DNA of 64,000 nucleotides from Leishmania infantum JPCM5 (Eukaryota; Euglenozoa; Kinetoplastea; Trypanosomatida; Trypanosomatidae). The translations under genes and the position numbers were made by a program. This document shows positions 44,680-55,000 of this stretch, piece after piece; the stretch's first letter is position 1, and every line of letters starts with the position of its first letter. The notes under the pieces were generated by a model. The model was not told where the DNA came from, searched no databases, and was given only the letters and a program-made list of their open reading frames with translations. The DNA lies in contig NC_009418.2 in the NCBI RefSeq assembly GCF_000002875.2, forward strand, positions 252,829 to 316,828, written 5' to 3'.

Positions 44680-44958
44680 TCAAAATTCATTCTTGTTACA
44701 AACCTCATTTAACGGCTGTGACGCGGTCTTTCCGCTTCGCTGCTTGCGCCAGTATAAAGTAGCGTAGGACGGTCCAGGTGTATCCACCGGCTTGTAAGGC
44801 ATCCGCCCAACCATGCCGCTCACGCTCATGAACCGGAACGTGGAAAGGCGATCGCACTTGGGACAGTGATCTGTTCGTGTGAGGAGCCTACGAGTGAAGC
44901 TATTTGAGACGAGGAACTCGTAGGCATAGCCGCATTTCAGACATGAAAATACCGCCAT
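44680..44958 (-). CDS. Small zinc-ribbon protein, 92 aa
   Basis: Most downstream gene of the minus-strand polycistron. From the internal ATG at 44956-44958 it reads MAVFSCLKCGYAYEF and carries C6-x2-C9 and C32-x2-C35 (DHCPKCDRL), a four-cysteine zinc-ribbon or rubredoxin-like arrangement. A basic and aromatic tail follows (YATLYWRKQRSGKTAS). The same frame is open upstream to 45246, but the extra residues lack character, so I prefer the internal start. Codon choice looks natural. I cannot name the family; ribbons of this size occur in ribosomal, transcription and electron-transfer proteins. The last ~30 bases lie close to the poor-quality block, so the C-terminus is less sure. Confidence 0.5.
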   Translation of the reverse strand: MAVFSCLKCGYAYEFLVSNSFTRRLLTRTDHCPKCDRLSTFRFMSVSGMVGRMPYKPVDTPGPSYATLYWRKQRSGKTASQPLNEVCNKNEF

Positions 44959-45914
44959 GATTCTTAGCTGTTTGGTTTCAGCGGAAGGAAGCTGAGTGTG
45001 ATGACGCACACGCCAAATCACTGCGATGGCGGGCGGTTGAGAAGCGACAGTGCGCGCAGGTGAAGTCCCAACCAAATTTCGACTTGTTTTGGCTGTGCGA
45101 TGGTCAGAAGTTACGAGCGTGGGAAAGAGAAGGTTGAGGGGGTCAAAGTAGAAGGCAGCACCGTGATGCCAGCGTCGCAAGGACGGGGCGCAGCTCTGAG
45201 CGAGACTGCACACAGCTACATTGATGTGCAGCGAACGGCGAAGCACACGGGCAGCACAACAGAGCGAACGTAGGCATTTTTTTTCTTGAGGCGTGTAAGC
45301 GAGAGTCTACACCTCAGTGGTCCGAGAGAAAGAAACACTATTGAACACGTACACAGACAGACGATGAACTGAGCAACCGGTGAGCCAGGCGTCGTCCTCA
45401 GACATACAAGACACACCTGCAAACAACAGGATGAAGGAACTATGATCGTCAAGACAGTCTACGAACAAAAGCACAAACACGGCAGCAAACTACACTGAAG
45501 TAACTCCACGTATCAGGCAAGACGATAGTGTGAGAAAAGCTCACAAATGTCCTGCAAAACGAGCCAACGCTTACTTCAAGAGTGGATCACTATGGAATCA
45601 AAGAGGGATAGCGCAAGGAAAAAATGGTGACAACGGGCGCGTTCACCATGAACAGATGACTGAGGAATCATAATACAATGAAAAAAATAAGCACGTGGCA
45701 GAATACACGCTCTGCGGTATGAGAACGCCAGCACACTCACTCCACAAACCAAATAACCGATGAGGCGCTCTCACCCACTTCAAGGGACCAGTACCAACAT
45801 GATCGAGGCGCAAACCAGCGCGTCTTGCTCAGCGAAAATGCGAACCAAAACAAGCAGAGAAAACTGATGACGGGCTCTTACAAAGCAGAAAAACTCCCAT
45901 CGACACCGTTCTTA
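44959..45914. other. Intergenic spacer
   Basis: About 950 bases of A-rich (on plus) sequence, hence T-rich on the coding minus strand, as expected for UTR and processing signals between minus-strand genes. The short plus-strand ORF at 45825-46361 is antisense to the giant gene's 3' end and is not supported. Nothing else seen. Confidence 0.65.
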
Positions 45915-48900
45915 CTAATCGTGATCGAAATCTACTTGCACAATCTGGTCTCCGGGCACGTGGCATGCGTTGCTGGAATCAATCACGAACGCTGCCTTCA
46001 GTGCCTCAGGTCTATGACGCATCAAACGAGTCCAGTCGCCATCGAAGATCTTTGTGAGCCTGTGTGTTACCTTCTGCTTTCCGGTGCCGACAGTGTCAGT
46101 CCAGAAACTGTTGTACTCTTTCAGTCTATCGATCTCTCTCTCCTTGGCATCCAGCAGTGCACGAAGATTCTCATTTTCTTTGCTGGCGTCCAGCGCATTG
46201 GCCAACTCGCCCTGCAGGTCCGCCATGTCTCGGTTTCGCTGCTCCAACGCCTCCACAGCGGTTCGCCCAGCAACGTCAGCAGCTTCCAGCAAACCCTGAA
46301 CCTCCTCCAAGTTGCCGAGCAGTTCATCGTATTCATCTTTCTTCTGCTCAAGCTCGTCTAAGGCGGCCTCCAGATCGTCACACAGCTCTTGACGCTCGTC
46401 TTCGGCGACTACCAGAGCGCCTGCTAACTTCTTGTATGCATCCTCAGCGTCCGACAGTTGCTCTTTCAAAGCAAAAACTTCGTCTTCTAACTTAGCATTC
46501 ATCTCGCGCACATCATCCAACTCATTTCTCAGATTCTCCACGGTACCAGCAACTTCCGCTTCCCTCGCTGTTGCATCATGGGCAGCCTGATCTGCGAAGT
46601 CGCGCACATGCTGCAGCTCCTCCGCGGTGGCCACGTAGAGCGGCTCCTCCGCGATAACGGCGGGGGCCACGGGCACGGTGGCAGGGTCGACGGCCTGGCG
46701 CTGCACTGCGCCGACGTGCGGCGATGCTGCTCCCTTCCCGCTGCGCGGCGCGACAGCGTCGGCGGCGGCCAAGGCAGGGTCGCTTGCGCGCGCCTGCCGG
46801 GCATCGTGGCGCTTCTGGCGGTGCGCGGCGAGCTCCTCGTCCTTGGCCGCGAGCTCCTCCGCCAGCTTGTCGGCCGCCGCCTTGGCGTCCTCCAGTTCCA
46901 CGGCGAGCCGCTGCACTTCGTCCGCCATGCGCTCCGCCTCGTCCATGGCTCGCTCCCCTGCGGCGTCTTTGGCCTTGTACTCTTCGATGGTGACGGCGTA
47001 GAGCGGCTCGTTGGCGATGGTAGCCGGGTCGATGGACTGGTAGGCGGGGCCGAGGAGCTTGTGCTGCTGCGATGCAGTGCCGCGCGGTGCAGCGCTCTGT
47101 CCACGCGGGGCTGCGCGGCCAGTGGGAGAGCGACTGCTGGTGGGCCCGCTGCTTGGCTCCACGCCGTCGGCATCCGCAAGTTCCGGCTCCGCGGCGCGCG
47201 CCTTCTTGGCGTCGTGGCGCTTCTGGCGGAACGCCTCTAGCTCCTCAGCGAGCTGATCTGCGAAGTCGCGCACATGCTGCAGCTCCTCCGCGGTGGCCAC
47301 GTAGAGCGGCTCCTCCGCGATAACGGCGGGGGCCACGGGCACGGTGGCAGGGTCGACGGCCTGGCGCTGCACTGCGCCGACGTGCGGCGATGCTGCTCCC
47401 TTCCCGCTGCGCGGCGCGACAGCGTCGGCGGCGGCCAAGGCAGGGTCGCTTGCGCGCGCCTGCCGGGCATCGTGGCGCTTCTGGCGGTGCGCGGCGAGCT
47501 CCTCGTCCTTGGCCGCGAGCTCCTCCGCCAGCTTGTCGGCCGCCGCCTTGGCGTCCTCCAGTTCCACGGCGAGCCGCTGCACTTCGTCCGCCATGCGCTC
47601 CGCCTCGTCCATGGCTCGCTCCCCTGCGGCGTCTTTGGCCTTGTACTCTTCGATGGTGACGGCGTAGAGCGGCTCGTTGGCGATGGTAGCCGGGTCGATG
47701 GACTGGTAGGCGGGGCCGAGGAGCTTGTGCTGCTGCGATGCAGTGCCGCGCGGTGCAGCGCTCTGTCCACGCGGGGCTGCGCGGCCAGTGGGAGAGCGAC
47801 TGCTGGTGGGCCCGCTGCTTGGCTCCACGCCGTCGGCATCCGCAAGTTCCGGCTCCGCGGCGCGCGCCTTCTTGGCGTCGTGGCGCTTCTGGCGGAACGC
47901 CTCTAGCTCCTCAGCGAGCTGATCTGCGAAGTCGCGCACATGCTGCAGCTCCTCCGCGGTGGCCACGTAGAGCGGCTCCTCCGCGATAACGGCGGGGGCC
48001 ACGGGCACGGTGGCAGGGTCGACGGCCTGGCGCTGCACTGCGCCGACGTGCGGCGATGCTGCTCCCTTCCCGCTGCGCGGCGCGACAGCGTCGGCGGCGG
48101 CCAAGGCAGGGTCGCTTGCGCGCGCCTGCCGGGCATCGTGGCGCTTCTGGCGGTGCGCGGCGAGCTCCTCGTCCTTGGCCGCGAGCTCCTCCGCCAGCTT
48201 GTCGGCCGCCGCCTTGGCGTCCTCCAGTTCCACGGCGAGCCGCTGCACTTCGTCCGCCATGCGCTCCGCCTCGTCCATGGCTCGCTCCCCTGCGGCGTCT
48301 TTGGCCTTGTACTCTTCGATGGTGACGGCGTAGAGCGGCTCGTTGGCGATGGTAGCCGGGTCGATGGACTGGTAGGCGGGGCCGAGGAGCTTGTGCTGCT
48401 GCGATGCAGTGCCGCGCGGTGCAGCGCTCTGTCCACGCGGGGCTGCGCGGCCAGTGGGAGAGCGACTGCTGGTGGGCCCGCTGCTTGGCTCCACGCCGTC
48501 GGCATCCGCAAGTTCCGGCTCCGCGGCGCGCGCCTTCTTGGCGTCGTGGCGCTTCTGGCGGAACGCCTCTAGCTCATGGAGACTGACGGCGAGGCGCTGG
48601 TGTGCGTCTACTGCAGCTGTCTGTGCGTCACGTAGAGCGGAAGCCATGTAATGCTGAAAGAAGAAGAGGCGGTCTTCCAGTTCAGTGACGTAGATGTGTG
48701 TAGTGGTGGCGGCAGCGTATTGATCGAGAAGGTGAGATCCGGTGATAGCCAGTTTTTGTTTTTGGGCATATCGTGTTATCTTGGCATCGATAGGGATCTG
48801 CTCGACCTCATCCTTAGTCAGCACGCATCGCTTCACATCGGTGTCCACATTGACGGGAGAGATGACGGCAGACAGCGGAATGGTCACGAGGACTGACGTC

Positions 48901-49748
48901 CTGGTGAAGGAGGTGACCTGACCAGGGAGTGCAGCCGTGTCCTTTGAAGACAGCTCGTCCTTGAGCTTGGCGATCTTGGCGCGACAGGCCTTCATGCCAG
49001 CAATGGCGGCTGCGATGGCGTCGTTCTGCTCCTGGATGCGCTTGTCGTGCGCCAGGAGGTTGTACGCCTGCTGGTAGGCAAGAGCTGTGATGACCCACGC
49101 ATGGAGGCTGGCCACCACCGGCGAGTCGCGCGCCGCCGCCTTGTAGTTCAGCTTGGGGTCCTGCTCCAGGGACTGCTGGAGGCTTTCCGCGGAAGGATAG
49201 AGCTTCGCGAGAACGTCTGTCTTGGCGATCTCATCGAGAGCGGCTGGCTTCCGGTACTCCAGTTGCACATCTGCCCACTCGTAGAACTCAACCGCCGTGG
49301 GATCGCACTTGGCCACGGCCCACACCGCCTTCAGCACTGCTACAGCAACCGGGGATGGGGCGGCCTGGGCCGTGACCTTGCGCAAATCGACCTCGTCAAT
49401 GAGCTCTACTTTTTCACGAGCCTTGTCAAAGTGGCCTCGAACGTGTGAAACACGATCCTCATTGCTACGGCGGATGGATGCGAGCTTCTCTCGTGCGATA
49501 GCCAGCATATCATGATAGTTCTTCATGCGTCCATTTTCCGTGTCGACCTCTTTGAGGAGAATGGAGCGCAGCGTGTCAATGTCTCCGGTGTGAAGGCCCC
49601 ACTGCTGCACGACGGCCGTGTAGTCCTTGATCTCACGCACCGTACCCAGGGTCCACTGCCACGTCTTCGCAGCGTGAAGGTAGTCGTAGGCGACCACCTG
49701 CCCAACTCTGAGCGGGTGAACTGAAGGATCGAGGTATCTAGCGAGCAT
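45915..49748 (-). CDS. FAZ-like coiled-coil repeat protein with dynein-stalk-like N-terminus, shorter paralog (1277 aa)
   Basis: Starts MLARYLDPSVHPLRVGQVV. The next ~303 residues match the larger neighbour almost exactly. This part contains a beta-rich segment (GQVVAYDYLHAAKTWQW) and then a stretch that I align by eye with the dynein heavy-chain stalk and microtubule-binding domain: helix, VDLRKVTAQAAPSPVAVAVL, a conserved Trp region, ASLHAWVITALAYQQAYNLL, helix. The middle is three 222-aa units of charged coiled coil alternating with linkers and the motif EPLYAVTIEEYKAK. The end is coiled coil plus a terminal block with TKIFDGDWTRLMRHRPEAL, AAFVIDSSNACHVPGD and the ending FDHD, related to the FAZ1-type conserved domain of trypanosomatid flagellar proteins. 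The likely role is a cytoskeletal or flagellum-attachment scaffold. Location and microtubule binding are inferred. Confidence 0.85.
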   Translation of the reverse strand: MLARYLDPSVHPLRVGQVVAYDYLHAAKTWQWTLGTVREIKDYTAVVQQWGLHTGDIDTLRSILLKEVDTENGRMKNYHDMLAIAREKLASIRRSNEDRVSHVRGHFDKAREKVELIDEVDLRKVTAQAAPSPVAVAVLKAVWAVAKCDPTAVEFYEWADVQLEYRKPAALDEIAKTDVLAKLYPSAESLQQSLEQDPKLNYKAAARDSPVVASLHAWVITALAYQQAYNLLAHDKRIQEQNDAIAAAIAGMKACRAKIAKLKDELSSKDTAALPGQVTSFTRTSVLVTIPLSAVISPVNVDTDVKRCVLTKDEVEQIPIDAKITRYAQKQKLAITGSHLLDQYAAATTTHIYVTELEDRLFFFQHYMASALRDAQTAAVDAHQRLAVSLHELEAFRQKRHDAKKARAAEPELADADGVEPSSGPTSSRSPTGRAAPRGQSAAPRGTASQQHKLLGPAYQSIDPATIANEPLYAVTIEEYKAKDAAGERAMDEAERMADEVQRLAVELEDAKAAADKLAEELAAKDEELAAHRQKRHDARQARASDPALAAADAVAPRSGKGAASPHVGAVQRQAVDPATVPVAPAVIAEEPLYVATAEELQHVRDFADQLAEELEAFRQKRHDAKKARAAEPELADADGVEPSSGPTSSRSPTGRAAPRGQSAAPRGTASQQHKLLGPAYQSIDPATIANEPLYAVTIEEYKAKDAAGERAMDEAERMADEVQRLAVELEDAKAAADKLAEELAAKDEELAAHRQKRHDARQARASDPALAAADAVAPRSGKGAASPHVGAVQRQAVDPATVPVAPAVIAEEPLYVATAEELQHVRDFADQLAEELEAFRQKRHDAKKARAAEPELADADGVEPSSGPTSSRSPTGRAAPRGQSAAPRGTASQQHKLLGPAYQSIDPATIANEPLYAVTIEEYKAKDAAGERAMDEAERMADEVQRLAVELEDAKAAADKLAEELAAKDEELAAHRQKRHDARQARASDPALAAADAVAPRSGKGAASPHVGAVQRQAVDPATVPVAPAVIAEEPLYVATAEELQHVRDFADQAAHDATAREAEVAGTVENLRNELDDVREMNAKLEDEVFALKEQLSDAEDAYKKLAGALVVAEDERQELCDDLEAALDELEQKKDEYDELLGNLEEVQGLLEAADVAGRTAVEALEQRNRDMADLQGELANALDASKENENLRALLDAKEREIDRLKEYNSFWTDTVGTGKQKVTHRLTKIFDGDWTRLMRHRPEALKAAFVIDSSNACHVPGDQIVQVDFDHD
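46587..48575 (-). repeat. Three tandem 666-bp coding repeats
   Basis: The same sequence recurs at a spacing of exactly 666 bases (for example ctgatctgcgaagtcgcgca near 46590, 47256 and 47922). The three copies look identical apart from the ends, where the last is slightly truncated. Each unit encodes 222 residues, keeping frame, with two submodules: QKRHDAKKARAAEPELADAD followed by the EPLYAVTIEEYKAK motif, and QKRHDARQARASDPALAAAD followed by EEPLYVATAEELQHV. The near-identity implies very recent amplification or homogenisation. Copy number may be compressed in the assembly. Confidence 0.95.
48796..49704 (-). repeat. 909-bp block shared with the larger paralog (copy 1)
   Basis: Matches 59709-60617 at a constant offset of 10913 bases, and I can find only two mismatches (both near 48830-48840, giving Asp/Gly and Arg/Gly changes). 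Sequence on both sides diverges abruptly. It covers the N-terminal, dynein-stalk-like coding part, which points to gene conversion or recent segmental duplication. Confidence 0.95.
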
Positions 49749-52005
49749 CGGTTACAATCGAAGAGGGCGAGCCACAAGAAAGTATGAGACGGAGAAAGAA
49801 AAGAAGTGGGCGTATATTTGCTGTGTGTGCTCTTTTTTCTCCGTTGTAGCACGTCGCTCGGCAGTCTACCGCCACCTGGGCCGAAGGAAACTCGGGGAGG
49901 GGGAGCTGGGGTCGTGGCGATGAGCAAAGACTCTACAGCGATACCCACCCACTCACAAACAAACGGTGGACAGCGCTCAAAATAAGAAATGAGGTAGAGC
50001 GACGACCACTACTACCAGCCAGTTGATGAGAAGGACCTTACGTAGTTTGGAGCGCGGAAAGTAGAAAGGAAAGGGAAGACTGAAACGAGCAGCTGATCCG
50101 AAAAGGGGGTATCCAATCGACGAGTACGAAGCGCGTTCCCACAAGTTGGGGGTCACAAAATAAAACTCCTACGCAGAGCGAGAAAAAAATGAGATGGAGC
50201 TTGAATCATAGACTGCAGCCTATCTTGACGGAAGAAACGTCTGGTGAATGGTGACGGCGTTTGACAGCTCTATGGAGAACAACAAAAAGACTTCTACAAG
50301 TGCCGCCTTTTCCCTTTCAGTGAAGCTTCAGCGGCAAAAGAAAAAATTACCAAACATGTTCCACCTAAATAAGCAAAACCAAACCACGCTTCGCCCCTCC
50401 TCGTGCAAAACAGCTTTCAAGATGCTCTCTGAGGGAATATATATTTCGAGGCAATTCTGCTTCTTTAAAGCGGTTTTCTCTCTTTTGTTGGCCTTTCAAT
50501 GGCGACACACCAAGATGAAGAGCGACAGCGAAAGAAGAGTGAATATTGACTATTTCGAGTAGTGGGATGGCGGTAGCGGTAGCGGAAAGGGGGGGGGGAA
50601 GGATGGGTTCGAAAGAAGTCGAAATGATGTAAAGTGCCGTGTATGTGTATGTGACCGGTGTTTCTGTGCTTGCGCGTGTAGCTTAGCAAGCTCTAGAGAA
50701 GAGAAGGTACGCACGGTCTCGCAGTCTTACACGTAAATGTACAAACAAGCAGGAGCGGCAAAACAAAAGAGAAAGACACAACGCTTGTGTTTCTTATAGG
50801 CGTGCTCTGGGGCGCAAAGCAAATGCCACAGCACACCGAAGGCCCGCTGCTTTTTGTTTTGTGTGTCCGTTGTTGTCAACAATGTTATTTTGCGTATCGC
50901 CGTCTGAGACTGTCAAATCAAAATTGCGGTTCTTCCTCGCGAAGCGTTTTTCGATCTTTTCGACTTGTTTCCATGCGTTGGCTCCACGTGTGACGTGATG
51001 ACAAGACGACGACTGACTCGCGGAGGGGACTTGCTGCAGTTTAGTGATGGTGTGTGATTCCGCGGTCCATTGGGTTCGCCGGATCGCGTGTTGGACGATG
51101 TGGCAATCAAATATGAGTTCAGAAGGAGAGGTTAAAGTGAGAGAGCAGACGTGAAAAAGTAGACGTTGCATTCTCAAACGGACGCATAAAAAAAAGAAAG
51201 CTACATACAAAACGCAGTGTGCAGACGACAACTGTTCACATACACATGAGCAGTGTAGGCAACAACGCACAGTGGAGGTACCTATGTACCTAATCATGAA
51301 GGCAATCGCCTAAATAGTGCTCCGTTCAGAGACACATGCGATATGACCGTGCTGTGTGCGTAAGATGAACCAAATGCCGTAAAGTTCAAGCAATTTATGG
51401 ACATTTTAGCTCTCTAAGCATACAAGGCACCCCTTCAACCTCAGCGGGCTTGTTTTCTGTTTCCTTTTGCTGAACAGTGACGACCACCAATTCCTGCATG
51501 GGGTCGCTTTCGGCGAAACGCTTCTAAGCTGCCCCTCGGACGCGATACCGCAACAAATCGCCCCGCAATGTTACCGACATACCAATACAAACAATGTCAT
51601 ACACACGAAGGGGAGAGGCGTGAGTAGTGCCATCGGTGGAAAATGTGACAATGCATATCTTTCTCAACCTTCTCTCCTCGCTATGCGCTCTGAGCGAAAA
51701 GTCCACCTCCTCCTAAAAAGAGCACAGGCTACTATTCCTGAATATGCAAACAGAAACACACAAAAACCACGACCACAACACTTTACTTCAACGCCGTAGA
51801 GATCACGCAAGGTAGGCGAGATAAAGACAATGCAAGCGGAAGCAGGTTGAGGGAGTGAAAACAGAGGGGGAGCAGGAGTGGTGCAAACGCGCAATGGGCT
51901 CGCCAAATGCTCGGGCAGCTGTTCCCCCGCCTCCAGCTCTTCCATACGTTCGCCACTCAGAACTGCGCCACACATCACCCGCCTCCCGAGCAAGAAAGTC
52001 GCGAC
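49749..52005. other. Spacer between the two paralogs
   Basis: 2.26 kb without a convincing gene. On the minus strand, pyrimidine-rich stretches at about 49783-49810 and 50160-50190 may guide trans-splicing of the upstream-lying start at 49748, although no AG lies between the nearest tract and that ATG, so the acceptor must be further upstream. A G-run occurs at 50589-50598. Small ORFs on both strands lack protein character. Confidence 0.6.
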
Positions 52006-55000
52006 TTAGTCGTGATCAAAGCTCACTTGTTTGATGTTGTCCCCGGGAACGTGGCATGCATTACTAGAATCAATTACAAACGCTGCGAATAGCGCCTCTG
52101 GACGCTCGCGAACAATCCTCTCCCAGTTTCCATCAAATATCTTAGTGTGCCGTGTCACAACCTGCTTCTTGTCCCCGGTGGGATCCACCCAAAGCTCATT
52201 GTGATAGCGCAGTTCCTTTACTTCGCATTCCTTGTCGCGCAGTAGCGCCAGCAGCGCATCATTGATTCCCTTCAGCTTCTTCAACTCCATCAACACCACA
52301 AGAAGCTCCCCTTCCATGGCCGCACCATCCTCTTGGCGCCGACGATCCATCTCATAAGCTTGATCGCGTACCTTCTCGAGTTCTACCATCAGATCTGAGT
52401 TTTCCCTCAACTTTTCCTTCACAGTCTCCTCAGCAGCACAAGCCACCTCCACTGCATTTTCAAGAGCGGTCTGCTTGGCTTTGTACTCATCCAGCGTGAC
52501 AGCGTACAGCGGCTCCGCGGCGATAGTGACGGGGTCGACGGCCTCCGCGGCAGGGTTTATCTGCGCAGCGGGGCGGCCTCGGCTACCTGCGCGGGCATTG
52601 CGCGTCGAGATGCCGTCGGCCGCAGCCAGCTCTGGCTCATCGGCGCGCGCTCCATGCGCGGCACGCCGCTTCTCCCGAAATGCAGCCAGCTCCGGATCCT
52701 TATCCGCCAGCTCACCAGCCAGCCTCTCGGCCTCCTCCTGCGCCCTCTCCAGCTCGGTGGCCAGCCGCTCGTTGTCGCTGGCCAGCTGGCGGTTGTCGGC
52801 CTTCTGCCTCTCCCCGTCCTCCTGCGCCTTCTGGAGCTCGCCCGCCAGTGTCTCGGCCTCCTCCTCTGCCTTTTCGAGATCGCCGGCCAGCCTCTCGGCC
52901 TCCTCCTGCGCCCTCTCCAGCTCGGTGGCCAGCCGCTCGTTGTCGCTGGCCAGCTGGCGGTTGTCGGCCTTCTGCCTCTCCCCGTCCTCCTGCGCCTTCT
53001 GGAGCTCGCCCGCCAGTGTCTCGGCCTCCTCCTCTGCCTTTTCGAGATCGCCGGCCAGCCTCTCGGCCTCCTCCTGCGCCCTCTCCAGCTCGGTGGCCAG
53101 CCGCTCGTTGTCGCTGGCCAGCTGGCGGTTGTCGGCCTTCTGCCTCTCCCCGTCCTCCTGCGCCTTCTGCAGCTCGGCCGCCAGTGTCTCGGCCTCCTCC
53201 TGCGCCTTTTCGAGATCGCCGGCCAGCCTCTCGGCCTCCTCCTCTGCCTTTTCGAGATCGCCGGCCAGCCTCTCGGCCTCCTCCTGCGCCCTCTCCAGCT
53301 CGGTGGCCAGCCGCTCGTTGTCGCTGGCCAGCTGGCGGTTGTCGGCCTTCTGCCTCTCCCCGTCCTCCTGCGCCTTCTGGAGCTCGCCCGCCAGTGTCTC
53401 GGCCTCCTCCTGCGCCTTTTCGAGATCGCCGGCCAGCCTCTCGGCCTCCTCCTCTGCCTTTTCGAGATCGCCGGCCAGCCTCTCGGCCTCCTCCTGCGCC
53501 CTCTCCAGCTCGGTGGCCAGCCGCTCGTTGTCGCTGGCCAGCTGGCGGTTGTCGGCCTTCTGCCTCTCCCCGTCCTCCTGCGCCTTCTGCAGCTCGGCCG
53601 CCAGTGTCTCGGCCTCCTCCTGCGCCCTCTCCAGCTCGGTGGCCAGCCGCTCGTTGTCGCTGGCCAGCTGGCGGTTGTCGGCCTTCTGCCTCTCCCCGTC
53701 CTCCTGCGCCTTCTGCAGCTCGCCCGCCAGTGTCTCGGCCTCCTCCTCTGCCTTTTCGAGATCGCCGGCCAGCCTCTCGGCCTCCTCCTGCGCCCTCTCC
53801 AGCTCGGTGGCCAGCCGCTCGTTGTCGCTGGCCAGCTGGCGGTTGCCGGCCTTCTGCCTCTCCCCGTCCTCCTGCGCCTTCTGCAGCTCGGCCGCCAGTG
53901 TCTCGGCCTCCTCCTCTGCCTTTTCGAGATCGCCGGCCAGCCTCTCGGCCTCCTCCTGCGCCCTCTCCAGCTCGGTGGCCAGCCGCTCGTTGTCGCTGGC
54001 CAGCTGGCGGTTGCCGGCCTTCTGCCTCTCCCCGTCCTCCTGCGCCTTCTGCAGCTCGGCCGCCAGTGTCTCGGCCTCCTCCTCTGCCTTTTCGAGATCG
54101 CCGGCCAGCCTCTCGGCCTCCTCCTGCGCCCTCTCCAGCTCGGTGGCCAGCCGCTCGTTGTCGCTGGCCAGCTGGCGGTTGTCGGCCCTCTGCCTCTCCC
54201 CGTCCTCCTGCGCCTTCTGCAGCTCGCCGGCCAGCCTCTCGGCCTCCTCCTGCGCCTTTTCGAGATCGCCGGCCAGCCTCTCGGCCTCCTCCTGCGCCCT
54301 CTCCAGCTCGGTGGCCAGCCGCTCGTTGTCGCTGGCCAGCTGGCGGTTGTCGGCCCTCTGCCTCTCCCCGTCCTCCTGCGCCTTCTGCAGCTCGCCGGCC
54401 AGCCTCTCGGCCTCCTCCTGCGCCTTTTCGAGATCGCCGGCCAGCCTCTCGGCCTCCTCCTGCGCCCTCTCCAGCTCGGTGGCCAGCCGCTCGTTGTCGC
54501 TGGCCAGCTGGCGGTTGTCGGCCCTCTGCCTCTCCCCGTCCTCCTGCGCCTTCTGCAGCTCGCCGGCCAGCCTCTCGGCCTCCTCCTGCGCCTTTTCGAG
54601 ATCGCCGGCCAGCCTCTCGGCCTCCTCCTGCGCCCTCTCCAGCTCGGTGGCCAGCCGCTCGTTGTCGCTGGCCAGCTGGCGGTTGCCGGCCTTCTGCCTC
54701 TCCCCGTCCTCCTGCGCCTTCTGCAGCTCGCCGGCCAGCCTCTCGGCCTCCTCCTGCGCCTTTTCGAGATCGCCGGCCAGCCTCTCGGCCTCCTCCTGCG
54801 CCCTCTCCAGCTCGGTGGCCAGCCGCTCGTTGTCGCTGGCCAGCTGGCGGTTGTCGGCCCTCTGCCTCTCCCCGTCCTCCTGCGCCTTCTGCAGCTCGCC
54901 GGCCAGTGTCTCGGCCTCCTCCTCTGCCTTTTCGAGATCGCCGGCCAGCCTCTCGGCCTCCTCCTGCGCCCTCTCCAGCTCGGTGGCCAGCCGCTCGTTG

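Noticed and set aside
43669..44762. Plus-strand ORFs of 268-298 codons rich in Gly, Phe and Trp
   Set aside because: Same composition artefact in mirror image; two overlapping frames look alike and homopolymer runs suggest unreliable bases.
40057..45914. tRNA or 5S rRNA genes at the strand-switch region
   Set aside because: I looked for B-box sequences of the GGTTCGAATCC type and cloverleaf-sized pairs and found none that held up; a covariance-model scan would be more reliable.
46578..48651. Repeated plus-strand ORFs of about 210 codons
   Set aside because: Antisense shadows of the 666-bp repeats of the minus-strand gene, copied with the same period.
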